The notes under the pieces are model-generated. The model saw nothing but the letters and a program-made list of their open reading frames with translations. It made no database searches and had not been told where the DNA came from. A stretch of DNA of 64,000 nt from an uncultured Bacteroides sp. (GTDB taxonomy: Bacteria > Bacteroidota > Bacteroidia > Bacteroidales > Bacteroidaceae), in the NCBI GenBank assembly GCA_900555635.1, contig USLU01000001.1, positions 124,001 to 188,000 on the forward strand. Direction: 5' to 3'. Within the stretch, counting starts at the first letter, position 1. The number at the start of each line of letters is the position of its first letter. This document shows positions 32,673 to 40,927 of this stretch, piece by piece. The translations under genes and the position numbers were made by a program.

Positions 32673-34124
32673 TTATTTCGTCGGTAATGCTTTCTCCCAA
32701 TTATCATTTTGTTGTGTACAGAAACCTGCGTTTATTTCATCCGCTGGAATAGGGAACACGAACTTGGCAATGTCGAAGGGCTTGAATCCGGTCATTTGAA
32801 TAGTTAGCCCCATACGGCGTGCATCATAGAAGCGATGTCCTTCGCCTGCAAACTCACGGATGCGTTCTTGGGCTATGAATGCCAGTAACTCGTCACGTGT
32901 TGCCGGGAGTTGGTCGGATGAAGTGATGCTCAGGTCACGCTTGGCGGTATAGTACAGGTAGTTCTGCGCTTCAGGTATATTGTTGTTCCGTGCTTCCACT
33001 TCGGCGATGATGAGACTCATCTCCGATTTACGGAAAACAGGAATATTGCTTGTAGCAGCCGAAGTAGGCAGACCTATATACTTGCTGGTTGTCATTCCGC
33101 CACCATTCTGAGGTATTATTAATCCGAGACGTATATCTTCAGCATTAAATAGAGCAACAGTCGAGTTAGCAATGGTAGCACGATACGAGCCATATAATGT
33201 GTTCAGTGAATTGGCTGAAAGATTATCGGCTTCTGTCTTGGCAATAGTGAACATATCTTCGTCATTGATGGCGAGAGACGACCACATGGAAAGATAGATT
33301 TCGTTGGAAGGCACCTTGTCAGAGCCTGTTCCGTTTCCTTTGCCTTTGAGGGCAATGGCTTGCTTGGCGGCAGCTTCTGCGGTTGGATAATCGCCCATAG
33401 ACATCGCTACACGTGCTTTTAATGCCTGGATACCCATGGCACCCATATAGAATGCGTTAGGGGCACTGATGTTACCATCTGCCAAGGCTTCATCCAAAAT
33501 GGTTTCAGCGTTGGCCAAGTCAGAAAGAATCAATTCATAAGTCTGTCCTACGGTGGAACGGTCTATCTTCTCAAATTCTTTGATAGGTGTATCTTTTACC
33601 AGGGGTAAACCGAGGTTATCTACGCCTTCCTGATATGGATAAGCAAATAGATTTACCAGATAATAATTAGCCAAGGCCTTTAAGGCATGGCATTGTGCCA
33701 TATAGGACTTAACCTTCGCTACATCCTCTTCTGTGAGATGTAAAGCTGTGTTTGCCAACACATCTTTGGCTCCTTGAATGGTACGCGTGCAACGGTCTAT
33801 TACCTTGAAACCATAATTCCAGGCGTCATCCAATTCGGCGTCGGTATCCGAAATGATCCAAGCACTTTGATTGTAGAAGTGTCCGGTACTACGGTTACCT
33901 ACGCTCACTCCGGCAGAAAAGTCACCGTATGCAATTGCGTAATTACCTAAGAAACGATAGGTGCCGGCTGCGTAGTAGGCGCCGTTCATGCCGTTTTCAA
34001 CATCCTGAACCGATTTGTAAGCATCATCAGTCGGTATCTGTTGGTAGTTCTCGGTATCGAAGTCGCAAGAGGCTAAGCCGAGCGTTACAACCGAGAGCAG
34101 GAATAGTTTATATATCTTTTTCAT
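32673..34124 (-). CDS. SusD/RagB family nutrient-binding lipoprotein
   Basis: A 483-aa outer-membrane lipoprotein partner of SusC. The ATG at 34124 is chosen over the TTG at 34133 because it starts the signal MKKIYKLFLLSVVTLGLASC with lipobox LASC. TPR-like helices and the family blocks (YYLVNLFAYPY, the FAGEGHRFYDARRMG region and the C-terminal NAGFCTQQND...) are visible. Its SusC partner starts 27 bp upstream. The substrate is unknown; there is no glycosidase, esterase or sulfatase next to it. Confidence 0.92.
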   Translation of the reverse strand: MKKIYKLFLLSVVTLGLASCDFDTENYQQIPTDDAYKSVQDVENGMNGAYYAAGTYRFLGNYAIAYGDFSAGVSVGNRSTGHFYNQSAWIISDTDAELDDAWNYGFKVIDRCTRTIQGAKDVLANTALHLTEEDVAKVKSYMAQCHALKALANYYLVNLFAYPYQEGVDNLGLPLVKDTPIKEFEKIDRSTVGQTYELILSDLANAETILDEALADGNISAPNAFYMGAMGIQALKARVAMSMGDYPTAEAAAKQAIALKGKGNGTGSDKVPSNEIYLSMWSSLAINDEDMFTIAKTEADNLSANSLNTLYGSYRATIANSTVALFNAEDIRLGLIIPQNGGGMTTSKYIGLPTSAATSNIPVFRKSEMSLIIAEVEARNNNIPEAQNYLYYTAKRDLSITSSDQLPATRDELLAFIAQERIREFAGEGHRFYDARRMGLTIQMTGFKPFDIAKFVFPIPADEINAGFCTQQNDNWEKALPTK

Positions 34125-34151
34125 ATTTTTCAATGTTTAATCAGTAAATGT

Positions 34152-37100
34152 TTAGAATCCTAAAGTTACACCGAACATAACGCTTGTGGGTAGCGGATAA
34201 TTCCACCATTGTATACCGTCGGCACCGATGCCTGACGGATCAAAACCACGATAGTTGCTGGCGGAGAATGTGTATACGTTTTCCGCATTGGCAAATACAC
34301 GGCAGTTGCGGATGGGACTCTTGCCTAGCAATGATTGGGGCAATGTATAACCCAAACTCAAGGAACGTATCTTCAGGTAATCGCCATCCATGAGGAAGCG
34401 GGATGATGCGCTGTTCTCATAGCCGCCATCGGTGGTAAGACGAGGAACATCGGTGACGTCACCCGGTTTCTGCCAACGGTTGTCGTAGACGTATTGCGTG
34501 AAGTTCTGGTAGAATGAACCACCGATTTGTTCGTCATAACGTAAGTTGCTTCCATAGATTTTGGCACCCAGCGAATAGTTCAGTTGGATAGCCAGATCGA
34601 TGCCTTTCCATTTCAGCGTGGTGCTTAGCGAACCGGCAAAGTCGGGATTGGGACTGCCCAGGTAGCGCTTGGCTGCACTTCCATAATTCTTAGTGGTTTC
34701 ATCTCCGTCAGCATTCAGATACCACATTGCCTCACCTGTTTGAGGATCAACGCCTGCATATTCTTTCATATAATACTGGTAGATAGGATATCCCACTTCG
34801 GTGGTCTGAATAGAACCTTCGATGGGGTTGTCCGTACTCAGTTTCACCACCTTATTCTTATTATAAGAACCGGTCAGGGTTACGTCCCATTGCCAGTCTT
34901 GGGTTTGTATTACCTGGGCTGTAATGGCTGCTTCGAAACCTTGATTAGAGAGTTGGCCGATATTTTTGTAATACGAAGTCAAACCGGTTGTCATGGATAT
35001 GGGTACGGCAAACACCATGTCGCGGGTCTGATGATTGTAATAATCTACTTCGATACCGATGCGGTCGAACAAACGGATATCAATTCCTACATTGAATTTG
35101 TCAGTCTGTTCCCATTTCAGGTCAGGATTACCGAACTGTTCATGTGCACTACCCGGCAGGTTGTTATAATTATGACCGAAACCGAACATGTTGCGTGAAG
35201 CATACCATGAATTGCCTACTTCCTGGTTACCCGAAGTACCATAACTGGCGCGAATGGTCAGATTGGTGAGCCAGCCGTGCGTATCTTCCATGAATTTCTC
35301 TGCTGAAAGACGATACTTGGCACCTACCGACCAGAAGGGTGCCCAACGGTGATTGCTTCCGAAACGTGAAGAACCGTCGTAGCGGAAACTTGCCGAAGCA
35401 TAGTATTTGCTTTCATAATCGTACTGGGCATTGGCAAAGAAAGAAGCCAATACCAAGTCGTATTTGGAAGTTGCCGCGCTTCCCGGCACAGCGGCATTGC
35501 TTACTTCGTTCAAGTAGTCTACCGGATAGTTGGATGCTGCCAGATAGGCTTCTTTCTTATGAGTTTTTTGCCCTTCCTGTCCGATAAGGAAGTTCACATT
35601 ATGCTTGTCGTTGAATGTATTGATATAATTCAATGTATTGGTGATGCTTAGCTGGAGGTTGGTAGTATAACTATCCTCACCCATACCACGCATTTCCTTG
35701 CCTTGTGGTTGAAGGAACGACCAGTAGCCGAATTCATCTACCATCAGGAAGTCGATGCTGGCACGTGTCAACCAGAAGAGATTCTTAGTGAAATTCAGTT
35801 GAACGAACGGTGATAACGAACCACGGTATTGCTTGGCGGTACTCTTGTCACCATTTTTACTGCGTTGCGCTACCGGATTGTAACCTGCATAGCTGGTGTC
35901 CCAGTTCCAATCGCCGTTTGGGTCACGAACGGGTGTCAAAGGGTTCATCATGTATGCCATAGTGACGGGATCGGAAAAGTAACCACCACCGGCGCCCATG
36001 TTAGTCTTTATATAAGCGAGGTTGGTATTGAATCCGTACTTTACAAAGCTAGTCGGTGCATGTTCCAGGTTAAAGCGGAACGTATAGCGATCCAAGTCTT
36101 TGCCTATAACGATAGCATCTTCACTCATATAGTTCAGTGACAGATAGTACTTAGGAGAATTATCGGTTGCACCACCGGCACTGATATCGAAACCATATTC
36201 TTGCATGAATCCGGTGCGGGTTACTTCTTTCAGCCAATTGGTGTCATAACCGTATTTCTCGGCATTGGTAATCCAGCCGCCGGTATACCAGTCATAAAAG
36301 TCTTTAGCACCTTCTAAGGTATAAGGAAGCCCCAATCCATTTGCCTCATTGTAATAGCCGAAAGTAGAACCGTCTCCATAGTCATCATAAGCATTCAATA
36401 ATGCTTCTGTGGCAAGTTCTATATTCTTTGATGCATCCAATAGCTTGTAGCTCTTTGGAAATGCCGGCATAGTTTCAAAACCTAGTTTGGCAGTGAAGTT
36501 TATTTGAGGTTTGCCGCTTTTACCTTTTTTGGTCGTGATTACGATAACGCCGTTGGCAGCACGCGCGCCGTAGATAGAGGTGGCTGTAGCGTCTTTTAAT
36601 ACCGTAATGCTTTCGATATCATTGGCATTGAGCGAGGCGAGGGGAGACACTTCCTGTCCTTCGTCTGAGCGTATACCTATGGCATCGGCAAAGTAGGGCA
36701 CACCGTCAACAACGTAGAGCGGTTGTGTGCCTGAATTTAGTGAGTTACGTCCACGAACAAAGATGTTTGCGGGTGCGCCGGGTTGTCCCGAACTGATGTT
36801 CATTTGTAACCCCGGCACAGTACCTTCCAACGATTTGATAGGGTTGGCGTCGTTCTTTGTATCTATCTGGCTACTGCTGATCGTTGTGGCGGCACCTGTG
36901 AAAGCAGCTTTCTTAGTGACCCCATAGCCGGTAATCACAACTTCATCCAAAAGTTCTGAATCGGGCTGCAACGATATATGCAACATACCTGGCTTAATTG
37001 CCACTTTCATGCTTTGCATACCGATATAGGAAATTTGCAGGGTTTTTGCCGTGGAAGGCAAGTGTTGGATTGTAAACTTACCATCTATATCGGTAATTGT

Positions 37101-37256
37101 ACCTTGTGAAGTACCTTCAACTAATACCGATGCCCCTACTACAGGCTCACCGTCTTCGGCGGAAGTCACCACTCCCGTCACCGAGGCTGTTTGAGCTGTT
37201 ACAAGACCGATGCTCACGTAGAGCCAGGTCAAGAATAACATTAATTTTCTTTTCAT
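34152..37256 (-). CDS. SusC/RagA family TonB-dependent receptor
   Basis: A 1034-aa outer-membrane transporter. A signal peptide is followed by a carboxypeptidase-like regulatory domain (about 22-100: VTGVVTSAEDGEPVVGASV), a TonB box-like LDEVVITGYG, the plug domain (about 115-225, with IFVRGRNSLNSGTQPLYVVDGVP) and a long beta-barrel ending in an aromatic residue (F). It takes up glycans, peptides or similar substrates with the SusD lipoprotein and TonB/ExbBD. No ECF/anti-sigma pair or hybrid regulator adjoins it. The two REC paralogues on either side are the only regulators close by. Confidence 0.94.
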   Translation of the reverse strand: MKRKLMLFLTWLYVSIGLVTAQTASVTGVVTSAEDGEPVVGASVLVEGTSQGTITDIDGKFTIQHLPSTAKTLQISYIGMQSMKVAIKPGMLHISLQPDSELLDEVVITGYGVTKKAAFTGAATTISSSQIDTKNDANPIKSLEGTVPGLQMNISSGQPGAPANIFVRGRNSLNSGTQPLYVVDGVPYFADAIGIRSDEGQEVSPLASLNANDIESITVLKDATATSIYGARAANGVIVITTKKGKSGKPQINFTAKLGFETMPAFPKSYKLLDASKNIELATEALLNAYDDYGDGSTFGYYNEANGLGLPYTLEGAKDFYDWYTGGWITNAEKYGYDTNWLKEVTRTGFMQEYGFDISAGGATDNSPKYYLSLNYMSEDAIVIGKDLDRYTFRFNLEHAPTSFVKYGFNTNLAYIKTNMGAGGGYFSDPVTMAYMMNPLTPVRDPNGDWNWDTSYAGYNPVAQRSKNGDKSTAKQYRGSLSPFVQLNFTKNLFWLTRASIDFLMVDEFGYWSFLQPQGKEMRGMGEDSYTTNLQLSITNTLNYINTFNDKHNVNFLIGQEGQKTHKKEAYLAASNYPVDYLNEVSNAAVPGSAATSKYDLVLASFFANAQYDYESKYYASASFRYDGSSRFGSNHRWAPFWSVGAKYRLSAEKFMEDTHGWLTNLTIRASYGTSGNQEVGNSWYASRNMFGFGHNYNNLPGSAHEQFGNPDLKWEQTDKFNVGIDIRLFDRIGIEVDYYNHQTRDMVFAVPISMTTGLTSYYKNIGQLSNQGFEAAITAQVIQTQDWQWDVTLTGSYNKNKVVKLSTDNPIEGSIQTTEVGYPIYQYYMKEYAGVDPQTGEAMWYLNADGDETTKNYGSAAKRYLGSPNPDFAGSLSTTLKWKGIDLAIQLNYSLGAKIYGSNLRYDEQIGGSFYQNFTQYVYDNRWQKPGDVTDVPRLTTDGGYENSASSRFLMDGDYLKIRSLSLGYTLPQSLLGKSPIRNCRVFANAENVYTFSASNYRGFDPSGIGADGIQWWNYPLPTSVMFGVTLGF

Positions 37257-37733
37257 AATGAGGTCTCTCTTAAATTTAAACTAATTGCATATAAATTTGA
37301 TATATTATAACGGATGTGTTGTGAAATTGTTTTCGTATGTGAAAGGGATTTGTAGGCTGTATGTTATTTTGTCACCGCAATAAGCGACTTTTAGTTAAAA
37401 ATGGAATCCACCTCTCTATTTTGTGTTATTATGTAAACCTTTTAGTTGATGGTTTGTTAATGTGCAATACAATATTTAACTCTAAACTTGACTTTACATA
37501 AATGATTTCTTTATTCTTTTAAATGAAGAAACATAACGGGGCACCTTCGTGAGAAGTTTCCCCGTTGCTAAGTAACTGGCACTAGGCGATCTATCATATG
37601 AAACTAAGCATTCGTCCGGTTATGATACGTTATAGTTTTTTTTTACATCTAGTTTTTAACTATATTACCATATTCTGCTTCTATTATCAAATTTATTTCA
37701 TATCTTTGCCTCGTATAACAAAAAGCATTGGTC
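37257..37733. other. Divergent region between susC and response regulator 2 (477 bp)
   Basis: AT-rich. It holds a 7-bp GC-rich stem AACGGGG/CCCCGTT (37535-37541 and 37560-37566) with a nested 4-bp stem (CTTC/GAAG), so a compact two-tier hairpin, and the response-regulator promoter TATCTTTG at 37701-37708. I see no gene. The susC promoter is not obvious. Confidence 0.7.
37701..37708 (+). promoter_or_regulatory. Bacteroides -7 element for the second response regulator
   Basis: TATCTTTG on the plus strand, 25 nt before the ATG at 37734, matching the promoter of its paralogue. Confidence 0.55.
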
Positions 37734-38135
37734 ATGGAAACTGAAAAAATGTCAGAGGATTACCGTCCGCTTATTCTTGTTGCGGAAGATGATGAAAGTA
37801 ATTTTAAGTTGATAAAAGCTATCATTGGCAAGAAGTGCGAGATATTGTGGGCAAAGAATGGCGAAGAAATAGTCACTCTGTTCAAAGAAAACCGTGGAAA
37901 GGCAGAAGCTATCTTGATGGATATTAAGATGCCTATCATGAATGGACTTGATGCTACAGTACTTATTCGAAAAGAAGAAAAAGAACTGCCTATTATAATG
38001 CAGACCGCTTATGCTTTTACCGCCGATCGCGAAAAGGCTATGGAGTGTGGAGCTAGTGAAGTGTTAGTGAAACCTATTACCCTTAGTGCTTTGCGTAATT
38101 GTCTAAGTAGGTATCTGCCAAATTTGGTTTGGTAA
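37734..38135 (+). CDS. Single-domain response regulator (REC only), copy 2
   Basis: A 133-aa CheY-like protein from the ATG at 37734 (the in-frame TTG at 37728 adds two residues and is less likely). It keeps the AEDDESN pair, the phospho-aspartate in AILMDIKMP and the lysine in VLVKP. It differs from copy 1 mainly on one face (residues 42-58: TLFKENRGKAEAI and the loop KEEKEL). It ends in its own terminator. With copy 1 it frames the SusCD pair, which suggests an old tandem duplication later split by the SusCD insertion, or regulators of the pair. Confidence 0.9.
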   Translation: METEKMSEDYRPLILVAEDDESNFKLIKAIIGKKCEILWAKNGEEIVTLFKENRGKAEAILMDIKMPIMNGLDATVLIRKEEKELPIIMQTAYAFTADREKAMECGASEVLVKPITLSALRNCLSRYLPNLVW

Positions 38136-38160
38136 CATAACATCGATAAAGATAAAAATG

Positions 38161-38194
38161 TAGGGCAGCTTCTCATGAGGCTGCCCTTTATTTG
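38161..38194 (+). terminator. Terminator after response regulator 2
   Basis: An 11-bp stem, AGGGCAGCTTC with GAGGCTGCCCT (one G-U pair), 4-nt loop, followed by TTATTTG. Confidence 0.75.
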
Positions 38195-38261
38195 TCCTGT
38201 TTTTATACTAGTTGAGCGGCGGAATGTAACTGCTTGATTATGAGTGTTTCAAACTAGAACC

Positions 38262-38328
38262 TACCTCAGTCGTATACTTAGGGTATCTCAGTCGTATACT
38301 GAGATACCCTAAGTATACGACTGAGGTA
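38262..38328. repeat. 67-bp palindrome built from 22-bp blocks
   Basis: Two arms of 31 bp (38262-38292 and 38298-38328) pair perfectly around a 5-nt loop. The word CTCAGTCGTATACT occurs at 38266 and 38288, 22 bp apart, and inverted at 38311-38324. It sits between convergent genes. Confidence 0.9.
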
Positions 38329-38373
38329 CCCTAAATATATGACCCGGTTGGGCAATCTGTTTTTTATAACTAA

Positions 38374-39195
38374 TTATTCCTGCTTTTTATCTGCCATTTT
38401 CTTCTTTACGAACTCAATCTTTAGGTTAGCCTCTTCTATATTCTTATTAATTTCAGTCATGGATGAAAGCAGCTGTGCCAGTTCGTAGACACTTGCCAAG
38501 GCTTGACGGTCGGCGGGTGTCATTGTAGTAGAATAGGGATGCTCTCCAAGATAGTTTACTTTTAGGTTTTTATCCTTATTCAGGTTGATGAATGCCATTA
38601 CACTGCCATCTTCCCCTAATTTATAATCGGCTTTTTCTATTTTCTCGCCAAGATCAGTCGTTTCATAGCTGTCTTTAGATGCGGGCGTTTCAGCAAAACT
38701 GCCATCAGGAGCAACTACTTTAACAGCTATATGATGAATGTTGCGGGGGCCGCAATAAATGGAAGTCATACTCATTTCACCTTTTTCATTTACCTGAAAG
38801 CGGAGGAAAGAACGGTGCAGGTTCTTTTCTATTACTTGAGAAGGATGCAGGTAATTGCCTATCTTCTGATACTCAGCATCTTTTTCGAAAGTGAATTTGC
38901 TTTTAACGGCCTCGAACTCCTTTTGCTTGGCTTGAAGCATACTATCAAGGTAGACCAGACTTTTTTCCTGTTCCTGCAATTCCACTTCCTGCATCAGGCC
39001 GATTCCTGCACGACGGGTTTCGAATGCCTTGGGATATAGTATTTTAATACTGTCAATCAGCATCTTTGCTTCATTGTAATTACCTTGTTCAAAAGTAGTA
39101 CGGGCAGCTTGGAGCTTTTCTCCGGCTTTCTTTTCTACATCTTCGCAAGAAAAGAGCATGCAACTTATGCACGCAAAGAGTATCAATTTCTTCAT
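38374..39195 (-). CDS. Lipoprotein of unknown function
   Basis: A 273-aa lipoprotein. The ATG at 39195 gives signal MKKLILFACISCMLFSC with a lipobox ending at C17; the promoter lies upstream of it. A coiled-coil-like N-terminal part (about 25-100: RTTFEQGNYNEAKMLIDSIK, LEQEK..., LQAKQKEFEAVKSK) suggests a TPR-like or helical arm, and a C-terminal beta-rich part follows, ending in a long Lys/Glu helix. I do not recognise a named domain. It is on its own transcript, divergent from the CCA-adding enzyme. Confidence 0.82.
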   Translation of the reverse strand: MKKLILFACISCMLFSCEDVEKKAGEKLQAARTTFEQGNYNEAKMLIDSIKILYPKAFETRRAGIGLMQEVELQEQEKSLVYLDSMLQAKQKEFEAVKSKFTFEKDAEYQKIGNYLHPSQVIEKNLHRSFLRFQVNEKGEMSMTSIYCGPRNIHHIAVKVVAPDGSFAETPASKDSYETTDLGEKIEKADYKLGEDGSVMAFINLNKDKNLKVNYLGEHPYSTTMTPADRQALASVYELAQLLSSMTEINKNIEEANLKIEFVKKKMADKKQE

Positions 39196-39221
39196 ATTCA
39201 TTGTTCTATTGTTAGCGTGGG

Positions 39222-39229
39222 CAAAGATA
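39222..39229 (-). promoter_or_regulatory. Bacteroides -7 element for the lipoprotein
   Basis: TATCTTTG on the minus strand, 27 nt before the ATG at 39195. This rejects longer in-frame starts near 39297. Confidence 0.6.
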
Positions 39230-39264
39230 GTATAAACCGAGAGTAAAATAAAAAATAATATCCG

Positions 39265-39272
39265 TATCTTTG
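39265..39272 (+). promoter_or_regulatory. Bacteroides -7 element for the CCA-adding enzyme
   Basis: TATCTTTG on the plus strand, 26 nt before the ATG at 39298. Confidence 0.55.
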
Positions 39273-39297
39273 CACGCTCAAAATGATTTATTGACAA

Positions 39298-40728
39298 ATG
39301 ATAGAGTTGACGGCAGAAGAACTGAAAGATCGATTTAGTGATGACATATTCAAACGAATATCTGAAACAGCGGATGATTTAGGATTAGAATGTTATGTGG
39401 TAGGAGGCTATGTACGCGATATTTTCCTTCAACGTCCCTCCAAGGATATTGATGTGGTAGTGGTGGGTAGCGGCATTGCAATGGCAGAGGCACTGGGCAA
39501 ACGTTTGGGACGTGGTGCGCATGTTTCTGTTTTTAAGAATTTCGGTACGGCACAATTGAAGTATCGCGGTACGGAAGTGGAATTTGTAGGTGCCCGAAAA
39601 GAATCATATACACACGATTCCCGCAAACCGATAGTAGAAGATGGTACTTTGGAAGACGATCAGAATCGGCGTGACTTTACCATTAATGCTTTGGCCGTTT
39701 GTTTGAATCAATCCCGTTATGGCGAATTGGTCGATCCCTTTGGCGGGATGGACGATATGAAAGAAAAAACCATTCGTACTCCACTCGATCCGGATATCAC
39801 TTTCAGCGACGACCCCCTGCGCATGATGCGTTGTATACGCTTTGCCACCCAATTGAACTTTTATATAGATGATGCCACTTTTGAGTCTTTGTGTCGCAAT
39901 CGCGAACGTATCTCCATCATATCAAAGGAACGCATAGCAGATGAGCTGAATAAGATCCTTCAGTCTCCGATTCCCTCCAAAGGATTTATAGATTTGGATC
40001 GCAGTGGTTTGCTGGAACTTATTTTCCCTGAATTGATAGCTTTGCAGGGAGTGGAGACACGTAACGGACGGGCGCATAAGGATAATTTTTATCATACTCT
40101 TGAGGTACTTGACAATATCAGCAAAATGACTGATAACCTCTGGTTGCGCTGGTCGGCACTTCTGCATGACATTGCAAAACCGGTGACGAAGCGTTGGGAA
40201 CCCCGCGCCGGCTGGACTTTCCATAATCATAACTTTATCGGTGAGAAGATGATACCGAATATCTTCCGTAAGATGAAGTTACCTATGAATGAAAAGATGA
40301 AGTATGTGCAAAAGATGGTGAGTTTGCACATGCGTCCCATCGTTATTGCAGATGATGTAGTGACCGACTCTGCCGTTCGCCGTTTGCTTTTCGAGGCTGG
40401 TGATGACATTGATGATCTGATGACTTTATGCGAGGCTGACATCACTTCCAAGAATATGGAACGTAAAAAACGTTTTCTGAATAATTTCCAATTAGTGCGC
40501 CAGAAGTTGAAAGACTTAGAGGAGCGTGACCGTGTACGTAACTTCCAGCCTCCTGTTAGTGGAGAGGAAATTATGAAAACATTCGGTTTGAGTCCATGCC
40601 AACAGGTTGGAGCATTGAAGAGTGCAATAAAAGACGCTATTTTGGACGGAATTATCCCTAATGAATACGAGGCGGCACGCACCTTTATGTTACAACGAGC
40701 TGAAAAAATGGGATTGAAAGTGATATAA
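39298..40728 (+). CDS. CCA tRNA nucleotidyltransferase with HD domain
   Basis: Adds or repairs the CCA end of tRNAs. It has 476 aa: class II nucleotidyltransferase head (VGGYVRDIFLQRPSKDIDVVVVG, with the DxD), RRDFTINALAV, and a helical part, then an HD domain (about 265-400) with HTLEVLDNI and WSALLHDIAKP, then VGALKSAIKD. The tRNA here lacks an encoded CCA, so the enzyme is required. The HD domain may hydrolyse 2',3'-cyclic phosphates. The next gene starts 199 bp on. Confidence 0.93.
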   Translation: MIELTAEELKDRFSDDIFKRISETADDLGLECYVVGGYVRDIFLQRPSKDIDVVVVGSGIAMAEALGKRLGRGAHVSVFKNFGTAQLKYRGTEVEFVGARKESYTHDSRKPIVEDGTLEDDQNRRDFTINALAVCLNQSRYGELVDPFGGMDDMKEKTIRTPLDPDITFSDDPLRMMRCIRFATQLNFYIDDATFESLCRNRERISIISKERIADELNKILQSPIPSKGFIDLDRSGLLELIFPELIALQGVETRNGRAHKDNFYHTLEVLDNISKMTDNLWLRWSALLHDIAKPVTKRWEPRAGWTFHNHNFIGEKMIPNIFRKMKLPMNEKMKYVQKMVSLHMRPIVIADDVVTDSAVRRLLFEAGDDIDDLMTLCEADITSKNMERKKRFLNNFQLVRQKLKDLEERDRVRNFQPPVSGEEIMKTFGLSPCQQVGALKSAIKDAILDGIIPNEYEAARTFMLQRAEKMGLKVI

Positions 40729-40872
40729 TATTTGTCACTGAAAACCGTGAATGTTGGTTTTACATCTTATCTATCTTTTTGAGCATCTTGGTCTTTGATT
40801 TTATCTTCTTAGTACAAGAAAAACCGTTTTTGATAAAAAAAATGGAATTTATTGCTGATTGGGTAGGAAATA

Positions 40873-40920
40873 AATGTTTATATTTGCAAATACTTAATAA
40901 CATGAGCAAATATAAACATT
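40873..40920. repeat. 15-bp perfect inverted repeat around the promoter of the propeller-caspase operon
   Basis: AATGTTTATATTTGC (40873-40887) and GCAAATATAAACATT (40906-40920) are exact reverse complements with an 18-nt spacer. The left arm contains the plus-strand -7 element; the right arm contains the same element on the minus strand and ends 7 nt before the ATG. Confidence 0.9.
40879..40886 (+). promoter_or_regulatory. Bacteroides -7 element for the propeller-caspase operon
   Basis: TATATTTG inside the inverted repeat; transcription would begin near 40893, about 35 nt before the ATG at 40928. Confidence 0.55.
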
Positions 40921-40927
40921 ACTGGTT

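Noticed and set aside
32673..37256. A polysaccharide utilisation locus
   Set aside because: SusC and SusD are present, but no glycoside hydrolase, lyase, esterase or sulfatase is nearby, so only an orphan transporter is supported.
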